Of a stretch of 64,000 nt of DNA, positions 18,869 to 26,711 are shown piece by piece. The stretch spans positions 56,126-120,125 of the forward strand of contig JAFQUQ010000029.1 of assembly GCA_017408395.1 (NCBI GenBank). Reading direction: 5' to 3'. A program made the position numbers and the translations under genes. This DNA comes from Oscillospiraceae bacterium. Lineage in GTDB: Bacteria; Bacillota; Clostridia; Oscillospirales; Ruminococcaceae. Within the stretch, counting starts at the first letter, position 1. Each line of letters starts with the position of its first letter. The notes beneath the pieces were generated by a model, which searched no databases, was not told the origin of the DNA, and saw only the letters and a program-made list of their open reading frames with translations.

Positions 18869-18910
18869 AAACCACGGTTTGGTGATATATCACAAAACTG
18901 TGGTTTTTTA
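18869..18910 (+). terminator. Terminator-like hairpin
   Basis: AAACCACGGTTT pairs with AAACTGTGGTTT around an inner GTGATATATCAC palindrome and is followed by a T run. It closes a 110-nt stretch (18760-18868) with no convincing gene; that stretch might be a short RNA or the remnant of a reading frame. Confidence 0.65.
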
Positions 18911-19044
18911 TTTAGAAAATATATAGAAAACGTCAAAAGTATAGCTGTCGGCTAACCAAAGTTAATGTCGATTGGTGTATACTTACATTATGACATCGAA
19001 CAGCGTGTCTGTAAATTATGGTAAATTCAAAGGAGAAGATGAAA

Positions 19045-19317
19045 ATGGCAGGTTTTGGATTAGGTTTTGACGATGTAGCAGGTAAGGCATACAGCAGCGG
19101 CAACGAAAAGTACGTTGTTATTCAGGTTGTACTTACAGAAAAATTACTTGGTACAGGCTCGGGTACAGCAAGCCTTACAAATCTTCAGTCGGAAATCAAC
19201 AAGCAGGCAGCTAAAGGCTACCGTCTCCACACGATTTCAACCGCTTCTTCGGGTGCAAAGGGCTTCCTCGGCGGTGACAAGATTCAGGCAACTATGGTTT
19301 TTGAGAGAATTGATTAA
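19045..19317 (+). CDS. DUF4177-like small protein
   Basis: A 90-residue protein ending in the pattern typical of DUF4177 (KGYRLHTISTASSGAKG, QATMVFERI). Function is unknown. The start is set by AGGAGA 8 nt before ATG 19045; ATG 19039 is too close to it. It precedes a zinc-ribbon membrane protein and two lipoproteins on the same strand. Confidence 0.8.
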   Translation: MAGFGLGFDDVAGKAYSSGNEKYVVIQVVLTEKLLGTGSGTASLTNLQSEINKQAAKGYRLHTISTASSGAKGFLGGDKIQATMVFERID

Positions 19318-19354
19318 GCTGTATACATAAACTTGATGATTAATGGGTGATTAT

Positions 19355-19867
19355 ATGAAAAAATGTCCTATGTGCGGCAAAGAAACGCAGGATAATGATT
19401 TTTTTGTCCAGTTTGTAGACGATAAGGGCAGGGAATATTCAACCTGCGGCAAATGCCACGGTGCAATTGCTTCCATTGCTGAAAATGATGGAAATTATGA
19501 GCAGTCGCTGGAATATGTTGACGAGTGCTGTCAGAACTGTACTGATAAAGGGCTTGAAGACTGGCTCGTAAATTTAATAGCAGGTCAGATCAGGAATGAC
19601 AAGGAAGTTGAATATGACAGAGAAACCAAGTCAACATTCTGGATTTCAAATCTTAAAGCGGTAAACAGGATAATCTTTTTCATTATTATTATAATCGGCA
19701 TAATACTGTTTAGTATATTTAAATCTCTTAATTTAGGACTGGCAATAGCCGCTGTTGCAATTTCAATAGTGGTTGCTGTCCTTACTGTCGGACTTTCAAT
19801 GGTTTTTCTTGATATGGCAGAGGATATACACAGAATACGTAAAATCCTTGAAAAGACGAAAAGATAA
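19355..19867 (+). CDS. Zinc-ribbon membrane protein
   Basis: A protein of about 170 residues with an N-terminal CPMCG, then CGKC and CCQNC pairs that could bind zinc, followed by two adjacent membrane helices (about residues 108-155) and a basic helical tail. No function is known. GGGTGA lies before ATG 19355; ATG 19343 is the alternative start. It may form an operon with the DUF4177 and lipoprotein genes. Confidence 0.75.
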   Translation: MKKCPMCGKETQDNDFFVQFVDDKGREYSTCGKCHGAIASIAENDGNYEQSLEYVDECCQNCTDKGLEDWLVNLIAGQIRNDKEVEYDRETKSTFWISNLKAVNRIIFFIIIIIGIILFSIFKSLNLGLAIAAVAISIVVAVLTVGLSMVFLDMAEDIHRIRKILEKTKR

Positions 19868-19888
19868 TAAATAAAGGGTGGAATTTTG

Positions 19889-20608
19889 ATGAAGCAATCA
19901 GGAAAAGCTTTTTGTGCTGCCTTTTTAACAGTTATGTTATGCTTTACAGGCTGCGGAGCCTCAGACAAAACAAATGATGACATAGGACAGTTGCAGAAAC
20001 AAATGGAAGCTATGCAGAACGAAATCGAACAGCTTCAAAATGAAAAAAGCGAATTGCAGGCAGAGCTGACACAGCAGACAACAACAGTTACTACGGTTCC
20101 TGTAACCACTGTGACAACTACTGAAACAAGCAAAGTAATAGACGCACCTGCAAATGATTGGGACATTGAGTATCTTTACGGATACTACGAAAATATTTCC
20201 GATCCCTTTAAAGTTTCAGGGCGTGCCGAAGGGACATACTTTTTTACTTATGATGTAAATGGGGAACTTAAGGTAGAGTTTGAAATGATATGCGGTATGA
20301 ATAATAATATTGGTTTCTATACAGTAGACCGCATTTACGTGCATTTATGGCGTGATGAAGAATATGTCAGAATGAACGATGTTTTTTATTTGTTTGTTAC
20401 GGATGAAAGCGGCAATACAATCGAATTTGAAATTTCCGGCTATGACGGTTCTGCATGGTATATGGATGATGTTGGAAAAAACAATTTATTAAATGCCATG
20501 GCAAATAATGACGTGCTGTATTTTACTGCATTCGCTGAGAATACAGCTTATGAATTCACTATGAACTGTATCGGTTTCGAAGATGTTTCATCTGAGTGGT
20601 TTTATTAA
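19889..20608 (+). CDS. Lipoprotein with coiled coil, paralog 1
   Basis: A 239-residue exported lipoprotein: signal peptide with lipobox CFTGC, a short coiled coil (GQLQKQMEAMQNEIEQLQ), a Thr/Val-rich linker and a C-terminal domain of about 150 residues with predicted beta structure. The start is ATG 19889 behind AAAGGGTGG. The first third is almost identical, also at DNA level, to the gene at 20700; the C-terminal domains differ but both end in the NCIGFE pattern. No known family is recognised. Confidence 0.82.
   Translation: MKQSGKAFCAAFLTVMLCFTGCGASDKTNDDIGQLQKQMEAMQNEIEQLQNEKSELQAELTQQTTTVTTVPVTTVTTTETSKVIDAPANDWDIEYLYGYYENISDPFKVSGRAEGTYFFTYDVNGELKVEFEMICGMNNNIGFYTVDRIYVHLWRDEEYVRMNDVFYLFVTDESGNTIEFEISGYDGSAWYMDDVGKNNLLNAMANNDVLYFTAFAENTAYEFTMNCIGFEDVSSEWFY
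19937..20163 (+). repeat. Direct repeat, 5' part of lipoprotein gene, copy 1
   Basis: This 227-nt stretch recurs nearly unchanged at 20739-20965. It covers the lipobox, coiled coil and Thr/Val linker, and the similarity drops sharply at the start of the C-terminal domain. Confidence 0.9.
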
Positions 20609-20634
20609 AAGTGTTCTTTCTGCAATAATGGCAG

Positions 20635-20673
20635 TACCGCACAAAGCCCACCTGACGGCTTTGTGCGGTATTT
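20635..20673 (+). terminator. Hairpin between the lipoprotein genes
   Basis: A 14-bp perfect stem (TACCGCACAAAGCC / GGCTTTGTGCGGTA) with a short TTT. It is probably a terminator or attenuator between the paralogs. Confidence 0.7.
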
Positions 20674-20699
20674 CATAAAATTAAAATGGAGATGTTGAT

Positions 20700-21434
20700 A
20701 TGAAGAAAAGATTTTTGACTGTCATTTTAATGACTGTGTTATGCTTTACAGGCTGCGGAGCCTCAGACAAAACAAATGATGACATAGGGCAGTTACAGGA
20801 AGAAATGGAAGCTATACAGAGCGAAATTGAACAGCTTCAAAGTGAAAAAAGCGAATTGCAGGCAGAACTGTCACAGCAGACAACAACAGTTACTACGGTT
20901 CCTGTAACCACTGTGACAACTACTGAAACAAGCAAAGTAATAGACGCACCTGCAAATGATTGGGAGCTTGAATATCTTGAAAGTATGTGGGGTCCTTCAG
21001 AAACCTGTTACCGTGTAGGCTATGCTGAGGGTACATATAATACATCCAAGATAAAAGACGGTTATCTTAAAGTAAAAATGGAGTGTATGCGCAATAGATC
21101 TTATGATAACACAATAAAGGACTCTGTAGGTATTTGTTTGTATATTGACGGCGACAGGCTGATAGTAAACGAATTTGCAGACCCTGCAAATGTATTTGAT
21201 ATAACGGTTACAGAGGAGGACGGCAGTAGTTTTACGATAGAAGGCAGAAAAACAATAAGCGGAGCATATGCAATAACTTCATACGAACCCAAGAATAAGC
21301 ATCCGATAATAAATGCAATGAAAAACAATGATGTGCTGGAGTTCCATATTTCACAAGGTAAAACTACGTATGACTATGTCATAAACTGCATAGGTTTTGA
21401 AGAAGCTTTTGATTCATCTCCTTGGGATATCTGA
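20700..21434 (+). CDS. Lipoprotein with coiled coil, paralog 2
   Basis: A 244-residue lipoprotein with the same plan as its upstream paralog: lipobox CFTGC, coiled coil, Thr/Val linker, then a divergent beta-rich domain ending NCIGFEEAF. Diverged C-terminal domains on a conserved N-terminal stalk suggest duplication followed by change or swap of the outward-facing part. GGAGATG lies upstream of the ATG. Confidence 0.82.
   Translation: MKKRFLTVILMTVLCFTGCGASDKTNDDIGQLQEEMEAIQSEIEQLQSEKSELQAELSQQTTTVTTVPVTTVTTTETSKVIDAPANDWELEYLESMWGPSETCYRVGYAEGTYNTSKIKDGYLKVKMECMRNRSYDNTIKDSVGICLYIDGDRLIVNEFADPANVFDITVTEEDGSSFTIEGRKTISGAYAITSYEPKNKHPIINAMKNNDVLEFHISQGKTTYDYVINCIGFEEAFDSSPWDI
20739..20965 (+). 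repeat. Direct repeat, 5' part of lipoprotein gene, copy 2
   Basis: Second copy of the 227-nt repeat at 19937-20163, of equal length with scattered substitutions. Confidence 0.9.
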
Positions 21435-21487
21435 TGATACGAGGGAATCACTCTGTATAAAAACCCACAGTAAAAATTAATCAAAAC

Positions 21488-21515
21488 AACCCCACAGCTT
21501 TAAACTGTGGGGTTT
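21488..21515. terminator. Bidirectional terminator
   Basis: AACCCCACAG / CTGTGGGGTT stem flanked by A and T runs. It sits between convergent genes and overlaps the last codon of the minus-strand XRE gene. Confidence 0.82.
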
Positions 21516-21834
21516 ACTCTATGGTACGCAGAAATTCCAGAAGCTTTTTTCGGGAATTATAGGACAGGTTTTCGGTCAGGCGGAGAATTTCCTGCTGTTC
21601 AGGGGTAAGGTCGCTTGATGAAAGTCCCTTTTTGTCATTTGTAAGACCTGCAATATAATCAAGGCTGACGTCGTAATATTTTGCGAGGAGGATGGCTCTT
21701 TCAAAGGAAATTTCGCTTGTTCCCTTTTCATATACGGCGTAATACTGATAAGGCGTGCCTAAATATTCAGCCAATTCACGTTGGGTCTTATCATTGTCCT
21801 CACGCAGTTCACGAATTCTTCTGTAATAAGCCAT
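21514..21834 (-). CDS. XRE-family transcriptional regulator
   Basis: A 106-residue DNA-binding protein with an N-terminal helix-turn-helix (RIRELREDNDKTQRELAEYL ... YAVYEKGTSEISFERAI) and a short helical C-terminus. The start is ATG 21834, placed 8-9 nt after GGAGGT. It is divergent from a small ORF with a consensus promoter and a perfect inverted repeat, which is a natural operator. An extended -10 (TGTTATAAT, plus-strand 21861-21866) is its likely own promoter. Confidence 0.88.
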   Translation of the reverse strand: MAYYRRIRELREDNDKTQRELAEYLGTPYQYYAVYEKGTSEISFERAILLAKYYDVSLDYIAGLTNDKKGLSSSDLTPEQQEILRLTENLSYNSRKKLLEFLRTIE

Positions 21835-21886
21835 GATATATCTTACCTCCATTTTTAAAAATTATAACATATATCATTAGCGTAAC

Positions 21887-21915
21887 TTGACAAAACAAAT
21901 ATATTACATTATAAT
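21887..21915 (+). promoter_or_regulatory. Consensus sigma-A promoter
   Basis: TTGACA, 17-bp spacer, TATAAT: a perfect consensus promoter driving the 53-codon ORF at 21964. Confidence 0.9.
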
Positions 21916-21924
21916 AAAAATAAT

Positions 21925-21946
21925 TACCCAACAAATTAATTGGGTA
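21925..21946. promoter_or_regulatory. Candidate operator inverted repeat
   Basis: TACCCAA, 8 nt, TTGGGTA, a perfect 7-bp inverted repeat just downstream of the -10 and at the expected transcription start, between two divergent genes. A likely site for the neighbouring XRE repressor. Confidence 0.6.
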
Positions 21947-21963
21947 CATAAGGAGGAATAAAA

Positions 21964-22125
21964 ATGCTTGACTACAAAGAACTATACTATTTTTTATTCA
22001 ACGGAATAACGGACATCATCAATGCACTGCAGAAGGACGACAACAATATGCAGAATATGCTCACTATAATTAAGCTGAAAAAATTACAGAGAGACGCAGA
22101 AGAATTGTTTATACAGGAAGATTAA
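21964..22125 (+). CDS. Conserved-type small protein, 53 residues
   Basis: A short frame (MLDYKELYYFLFNGITDIIN at its start, ELFIQED at its end) behind a strong AAGGAGG ribosome site, a consensus promoter and followed at once by a terminator. It has no cysteines, no membrane helix and no known function. Similar small acidic proteins of this opening pattern occur in gut Firmicutes, from memory. Divergence from an XRE regulator suggests repression by it. Confidence 0.75.
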   Translation: MLDYKELYYFLFNGITDIINALQKDDNNMQNMLTIIKLKKLQRDAEELFIQED

Positions 22126-22126
22126 A

Positions 22127-22156
22127 AAACGGCGGACTATAAAAAGTCCGCCGTTT
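22127..22156 (+). terminator. Rho-independent terminator
   Basis: AAACGGCGGACT / AGTCCGCCGTTT, a 12-bp perfect stem right after the small ORF. It may also end transcripts from the minus strand. Confidence 0.85.
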
Positions 22157-22198
22157 AAACTTTAATTACGCATTAAGCATTATGAATTACGCATTAAA

Positions 22199-22240
22199 TT
22201 AAGCCTTGTTAACAGAACCGAAGAGTTCCATCTTTTCCGA
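22199..22240 (-). repeat. Duplicated 3' tail of fba
   Basis: On the minus strand this encodes EKMELFGSVNKA and a stop, the same residues that end fba at 22257. It lies 17 nt beyond the true stop codon and is preceded by short AATTACGCATTAA repeats at 22164-22196. It is a scar of partial duplication. Confidence 0.85.
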
Positions 22241-22256
22241 AGGATAAGATGACCGA

Positions 22257-23126
22257 TTAAGCTTTATTTACAGAACCGAAGAGTTCCATCTTTTCCTTTA
22301 CGGTTGCCTTGATAGCTTCAGCACCCGGAGCGAGGAGCTTTCTTGGGTCGAAGCCCTTGCCCTGCTGATCCTTGCCTTCTTCGATGTACTTTCTTGTAGC
22401 TTCCTGGAATGCAAGCTGGCATTCTGTGTTAACGTTGATCTTAGCAACGCCGAGAGAAATAGCCTTCTTGATCATATCCTCAGGAATACCTGTACCGCCG
22501 TGGAGAACGAGAGGCATATCGCCAACCTTGTCCTTTACAGCTTCGAGAGTTTCGAAGGAAAGACCTGCCCAGTTTTCAGGGTACTTACCGTGAATGTTGC
22601 CGATACCTGCAGCAAGCATTGTAACGCCGAGGTCAGCGATCATCTTGCATTCGTTAGGATCTGCACATTCGCCTGCGCCAACAACGCCGTCTTCTTCGCC
22701 GCCGATGGAGCCAACTTCAGCTTCAAGAGAGATGCCGAGCACTTCGCAAGCGTTTACGAGAGCAGTTGTCTTAGCGATGTTTTCTTCAATTGGGTAGTGT
22801 GAACCGTCGAACATAATAGAGGAGAAGCCTGCGTTGATGCAAGCCTTAGCGCCTTCAAAGGAACCGTGGTCGAGGTGAAGAGCAACAGGAACTGTGATGT
22901 TGAGTTCTTCCATCATACCTTCAACCATACCAACTACTGTCTTGTAGCCGCACATATACTTGCCTGCGCCTTCGGAAACACCGAGGATAACAGGGGACTT
23001 GAGTTCTTCTGCTGTGAGAAGGATAGACTTAGTCCATTCGAGGTTGTTGATGTTGAACTGACCTACTGCGTACTTGCCCTCACGAGCCTTTGTGAGCATT
23101 TCTTTTGCGGAAACGAGTCTTGACAT
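22257..23126 (-). CDS. fba: Class II fructose-bisphosphate aldolase
   Basis: A zinc-dependent glycolytic/gluconeogenic aldolase of 289 residues. Metal and substrate motifs are present: ALHLDHG, AGIGNIHGKYP, LHGGTGIPED and INVNTE. Length fits the family. AAAGGATG precedes the ATG and the promoter is near consensus. The 3' end is duplicated downstream. Confidence 0.95.
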   Translation of the reverse strand: MSRLVSAKEMLTKAREGKYAVGQFNINNLEWTKSILLTAEELKSPVILGVSEGAGKYMCGYKTVVGMVEGMMEELNITVPVALHLDHGSFEGAKACINAGFSSIMFDGSHYPIEENIAKTTALVNACEVLGISLEAEVGSIGGEEDGVVGAGECADPNECKMIADLGVTMLAAGIGNIHGKYPENWAGLSFETLEAVKDKVGDMPLVLHGGTGIPEDMIKKAISLGVAKINVNTECQLAFQEATRKYIEEGKDQQGKGFDPRKLLAPGAEAIKATVKEKMELFGSVNKA

Positions 23127-23177
23127 AGTTTATACATCCTTTCAGGGATTTTATCCCGATAATTTTCATACACACTT

Positions 23178-23206
23178 ATTATAACCTATAATTGCATACA
23201 TTGCAA
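23178..23206 (-). promoter_or_regulatory. Promoter of fba
   Basis: On the minus strand TTGCAA, 17-bp spacer, TATAAT, about 50 bp upstream of the fba start. Confidence 0.82.
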
Positions 23207-23303
23207 GTGCTTTTTGTGAAAATTTTATCAGGTATAAAAGTGTTTAAACTGTGTAAATTAATGCACAGCCCGTATTTATGCCTGACAATATCCTAAACGG
23301 CAA

Positions 23304-23332
23304 TTGACAAAGCCCCCAGGTGTTTATATAAT
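23304..23332 (+). promoter_or_regulatory. Consensus promoter of the AraC-family gene
   Basis: TTGACA, 17-bp spacer, TATAAT, 22 bp before the start codon. Confidence 0.85.
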
Positions 23333-23353
23333 AATTAAAAAGGGGGAATGGGA

Positions 23354-24187
23354 ATGAAGGATTCTGAACTTATCAGAGGGCTTGCAGGGAATGATATATC
23401 CGAAGAAAAGCTTGCCTGTACAGACTGCTATGTCCGTCCTTCGCTGGGGCTGTTCATACCTGTCTCGGACAGCAGTTTTCTTACGGAAAAGCGCAGCTTT
23501 CCGTCGTATCTGGCGGCAATAAGCTTTGAGCAGGCTGCTGACAGCACGGTGCATTACTCCTGCAGGATAATTTCTCCTGATGTGGTGTGTACCTGCGATG
23601 AGGGACGGCATTATTATTTTATACTTATTTCAAAGGAGTTCTTTGAAAAGCGTTATCTTATGTACTCGGATACTCTGCCGTCATTTAAGGATAAGGATTT
23701 TGAAATGTGCAGCGATATTCTTAAAGCACTCAATACCTTTGCCTTTGAGTACAGCAAGGGGATGATGAATTCACATATAACCCTTGACGCACAGTGCGAG
23801 ATAATTACACACTGGATAATACGCAGCCTTTTCGGTGAGACTCTTGATATGAGAGCCGTGTCTGCCGATTATTCCGTAGCACGGGCACAGCACTATATGG
23901 AGCAGCATTACGGCGAAAATATAACCGTTGCTAAGCTTGCGGAGCTGGGATATGTTTCTCCTTCAAGCCTTAACCGCCGCTTCAAAAAGGAAACGGGAAT
24001 AACTCCCATAGAATATCTCATTGAAATCAGGCTTGCAAAAGCAAAGCTTCTTCTGCGGCGGAAAAATATCAGCGTTACGGAGATTGCAATGCGGTGCGGC
24101 TTCGGAAGCAGCGCTCATTTTTCAGCCTGTTTCCAGAGCAGGACGGGTATTTCTCCCAGCGATTACAGAGAGAAATACAGCGATTAG
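23354..24187 (+). CDS. AraC-family transcriptional regulator
   Basis: A regulator of about 277 residues: an N-terminal sensing domain (about 1-175) and two C-terminal helix-turn-helix units (AKLAELGYVSPSSLNRRFKK; VTEIAMRCGFGSSAHFSACF). The start is ATG 23354, 7 nt after AGGGGG; ATG 23348 is too close to it. The next gene on the strand, a flavin-binding protein, is a possible target. Ligand unknown. Confidence 0.9.
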   Translation: MKDSELIRGLAGNDISEEKLACTDCYVRPSLGLFIPVSDSSFLTEKRSFPSYLAAISFEQAADSTVHYSCRIISPDVVCTCDEGRHYYFILISKEFFEKRYLMYSDTLPSFKDKDFEMCSDILKALNTFAFEYSKGMMNSHITLDAQCEIITHWIIRSLFGETLDMRAVSADYSVARAQHYMEQHYGENITVAKLAELGYVSPSSLNRRFKKETGITPIEYLIEIRLAKAKLLLRRKNISVTEIAMRCGFGSSAHFSACFQSRTGISPSDYREKYSD

Positions 24188-24275
24188 CACTATTTTAAAA
24201 AACAATGACGGTATTTTAAAAGCATAAAAACATTCTGTGCAGTATAATTATCAAAAAAGAAAGGATGATAATTTT

Positions 24276-24698
24276 ATGACAGCACAGGAAATGTTCAAGC
24301 TTATAAACGAAAACCCTGCATTCCATCTTGCAACCGTGGAGGGTGACCAGCCGAGAGTAAGAGGTATGCTTCTTTTCAGAGCAGACGAGAACGGATTTGT
24401 TTTCCACACAGCCTCTACAAAATCTGTTTTTTCACAGATCAAGGAAAATCCCAAGGCGGAAATGTGCTTTTCCTGCGGGGGTGTTCAGATTCGTGTTACA
24501 GGCGTTCTTGAACAGGTACACGATGAAGAGCTACGCAAGGAAATTTTTGCACATCCATCAAGAAAGTTTCTTCAGGCATGGGTTGACAACGGCATCGACA
24601 ATCTCTTGCAGGTGTTCGTTATGAAAAACTGCACAGCCGTTACCTGGACAATGGAAACTAACTTTGCACCTAAGGAAACGGTACGACTCTGCGACTAA
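24276..24698 (+). CDS. Pyridoxamine 5'-phosphate oxidase-like flavoprotein
   Basis: A 140-residue split-barrel FMN-binding protein (FHLATVEGDQPRVRGMLLFR, GFVFHTASTKSVFSQI, AEMCFSC). The family contains many small flavin or F420 reductases of unsettled substrate. The start is ATG 24276 behind AAAGGATG. A TATAAT at 24243 may belong to its own promoter. A strong terminator follows. Confidence 0.85.
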   Translation: MTAQEMFKLINENPAFHLATVEGDQPRVRGMLLFRADENGFVFHTASTKSVFSQIKENPKAEMCFSCGGVQIRVTGVLEQVHDEELRKEIFAHPSRKFLQAWVDNGIDNLLQVFVMKNCTAVTWTMETNFAPKETVRLCD

Positions 24699-24700
24699 AT

Positions 24701-24739
24701 AAAACTGCTGTACGATTTGCGGTCGTACAGCAGTTTTTT
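24701..24739. terminator. Rho-independent terminator between convergent genes
   Basis: AAAACTGCTGTACGA / TCGTACAGCAGTTTT with a T run, a long perfect stem that can serve both strands. Confidence 0.9.
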
Positions 24740-25247
24740 ATTCCAGTTCTTCTTTAAGCTGCTCCTCAAGCACCTTTTTATTCTTTTTAGCGCAAAGGCA
24801 CATAAGCATAGCTTCCGTTGAAATTATAAGCCACATTACACAATTCGCAATATCCGAAAGTGAACTGTCCTTAACAGCGTCTATCAGCTGAGTGCCCCAC
24901 AATGCTGCAATAAGGATATAAGCGATTATTACCCACGTTCCTGACCAGCCTTTAGCAAATCTGGGATTCATAATGCCCTTTTTCGCCGTCATATAAGCGT
25001 AAAGAACGTAAAATCCGAAAATTACCGCCATCAGAACAAGTGAAATCACCATTCCCGCAACATTTTCAGCCTTTCCGCACACCATAACAAGCACCAATGC
25101 AAACGCCAGCACCACAAAAAACATTATTCTGAAAAGCTTGAAGCCTATCTCGTGATTTTCTGCCTTCTGCATTTCGTCATAGCCTATTTCGTCAAAAATT
25201 GTACCGCTTGCAAGGTTTGTATTTTCATTGTAAACATTATTGCTCAT
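24738..25247 (-). CDS. Four-helix membrane protein, XRE operon
   Basis: A 169-residue protein with an acidic N-terminus (IFDEIGYDEMQKAENHE), four membrane helices (about residues 38-56, 60-85, 105-122 and 130-152) and a charged tail (KKNKKVLEEQLKEELE). It resembles the neighbouring upstream protein in plan and tail (CxKKNKxV..EQ). The start is ATG 25247, 9 nt after AGGAGGA. The pair sits in one operon behind a small XRE regulator, a common arrangement of unknown function in Firmicutes. Confidence 0.82.
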   Translation of the reverse strand: MSNNVYNENTNLASGTIFDEIGYDEMQKAENHEIGFKLFRIMFFVVLAFALVLVMVCGKAENVAGMVISLVLMAVIFGFYVLYAYMTAKKGIMNPRFAKGWSGTWVIIAYILIAALWGTQLIDAVKDSSLSDIANCVMWLIISTEAMLMCLCAKKNKKVLEEQLKEELE

Positions 25248-25260
25248 TTTAATCGTCCTC

Positions 25261-25767
25261 CTATTCTTCTTCAAACTGTTCGTTTATAACAGCCTTGTTT
25301 TTCTTTACGCACAAAATTGAAACAATATCAAAGATTATGCCTGCCAGAAACATTAATATAACAGAAACCAGTTCAACCGTTGAAAGACCTGTTAATACGC
25401 CTGTGCCTTTTGCGTGTTCTGCAATCGTAATGCCTATGCAGAAAATACAAAGCACTATGCTTCCGATATTTCCTTTGCGTGTAAATTTAAAGCCTGTAAA
25501 TGAAGCGAGTATGCCCTTTTGGGCTGATTTAAAATTATAAATGCTTAAACACAAAAATGTTATTATAAAATATCCCACAATAAAAACTGCTGCCGGCAGT
25601 GCAGGTATAAAATCAATAAGCACTGTTGTTAAGGAAATCAGGGTAAAAAGCACATTCAGCACATACCATAGCTGCATACATTCGTGAGCAATTTCACCTC
25701 TTAAAGCATTCTGTCTTTCATCAAGCTTTTCTTCTTCCATAAAAGCGTTTGGATTTGCAAATTTCAT
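25261..25767 (-). CDS. Four-helix membrane protein, XRE operon
   Basis: A 168-residue relative of the downstream protein: an N-terminal DERQNALRGEI motif, four membrane helices and a CVKKNKAVINEQ tail. DERQ-type N-termini are typical of small clostridial membrane proteins cotranscribed with an XRE regulator. ATG 25767 is chosen because GGAGGA is well spaced from it. Function unknown. Confidence 0.82.
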   Translation of the reverse strand: MKFANPNAFMEEEKLDERQNALRGEIAHECMQLWYVLNVLFTLISLTTVLIDFIPALPAAVFIVGYFIITFLCLSIYNFKSAQKGILASFTGFKFTRKGNIGSIVLCIFCIGITIAEHAKGTGVLTGLSTVELVSVILMFLAGIIFDIVSILCVKKNKAVINEQFEEE

Positions 25768-25781
25768 AACATATGTCCTCC

Positions 25782-25982
25782 TCATTCATTTCCCCAGAAA
25801 ATCTCATCAAGAGTTTTTCCGAGAGCCTTACATATTTCTATACACAAATTAAGGGTGGGGTTGTAATCTCCCTTTTCGATTGCGTTGATGGTCTGCCTTG
25901 AAACCCCGACCTTTTCCGCAAGAGCCTGCTGTGACATATCAAGCGCCGCCCTCGCCGCTTTAAGCTTAAGATTCTTAGCCAC
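25782..25982 (-). CDS. Short XRE regulator
   Basis: A 67-residue protein that is almost entirely a helix-turn-helix (LDMSQQALAEKVGVSRQTIN; IEICKALGKTLDEIFW), of the YozG-like size. The start is GTG 25982 behind GGAGGTGAG; the frame stays open upstream but into non-coding sequence. It heads an operon with two membrane proteins and probably autoregulates it. Confidence 0.88.
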   Translation of the reverse strand: MAKNLKLKAARAALDMSQQALAEKVGVSRQTINAIEKGDYNPTLNLCIEICKALGKTLDEIFWGNE

Positions 25983-26013
25983 CTCATCACCTCCGTTTTT
26001 TCTCTGTGATATT

Positions 26014-26042
26014 ATAATACCACACACTTTACAGTTTGTCAA
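26014..26042 (-). promoter_or_regulatory. Promoter of the XRE-membrane operon
   Basis: Minus-strand TTGACA, 17-bp spacer, TATTAT, about 35 bp before the GTG start. Confidence 0.8.
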
Positions 26043-26103
26043 GTATATTTTACATAAAATCAAAAATATTTTTCTAAAAGTAAAATAATAAGTGTTTTTA
26101 CGC

Positions 26104-26129
26104 AAAAAGAGCAGGCGTTAAGCCTGCTC
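26104..26129 (-). terminator. Terminator of the kinase-dut-metF genes
   Basis: GAGCAGGC / GCCTGCTC stem followed on the minus strand by TTTTT. Confidence 0.85.
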
Positions 26130-26143
26130 AGAAAGTATTGGAT

Positions 26144-26707
26144 TTAATTTTTTTCAAGATAGGTTTTAAGCTGTTTCAGCCACAGGGGAGTGTAGTCACC
26201 GCTTGTAATAATGCTTCCGTTTCTGTATTCACCTACGTCAGCAAAGCCGTTTTCATTGTCATAGAAATGGACTTCGTTGCAGTAGGGCAGTATTTTTACA
26301 AGGGACTCAAAGCGTGTTTCATATCGGCGAAGCACATCTTCGGCAGGAATATTGTGACCGCCTTTTCGGACACGGTTGCTTATTCGTGCAAGACTTTCTT
26401 CTGCTGAACCAACGCCTACGTAGTACAGACGGATGTAATAATCGTTATCACGGGCGGTTGTCACTGTTTTCATAGTGCGTACTCCCGAAAGTGTGGTTTC
26501 CTGAGTGAAGTTTACACCCTTTTTCAGACAATCATTAATTATCCGTACAGCTTCCTTGCCGCCTTTAATCTTATCCCCGCCGTATTTTGCATTGAGCTGG
26601 TCAGTATCGACGATAATTCCCAGGTCAGCGAGATTGCTGCTGAGAACACCTGTCAGACTGCTTTTTCCGACGCCGTTTACGCCGCCTATTATTGTATAGA
26701 TCTTCAT
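26144..26707 (-). CDS. Zeta-toxin-like P-loop kinase
   Basis: A 187-residue P-loop protein (GGVNGVGKSS, DTDQLN, FTQETTLSG, RISNRVRKGGH) resembling the zeta toxin/ABC-type ATPase group that phosphorylates small molecules or UDP-sugars. There is no epsilon-type antitoxin gene; the gene lies 4 nt after dut in what looks like a housekeeping operon, so a nucleotide- or metabolite-related kinase is as likely as a toxin. Confidence 0.82.
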   Translation of the reverse strand: MKIYTIIGGVNGVGKSSLTGVLSSNLADLGIIVDTDQLNAKYGGDKIKGGKEAVRIINDCLKKGVNFTQETTLSGVRTMKTVTTARDNDYYIRLYYVGVGSAEESLARISNRVRKGGHNIPAEDVLRRYETRFESLVKILPYCNEVHFYDNENGFADVGEYRNGSIITSGDYTPLWLKQLKTYLEKN

Positions 26708-26711
26708 TTAC

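Noticed and set aside
26144-26707. Toxin of a zeta/epsilon toxin-antitoxin pair
   Set aside because: No antitoxin gene is adjacent and the gene is embedded in a dut-metF operon.
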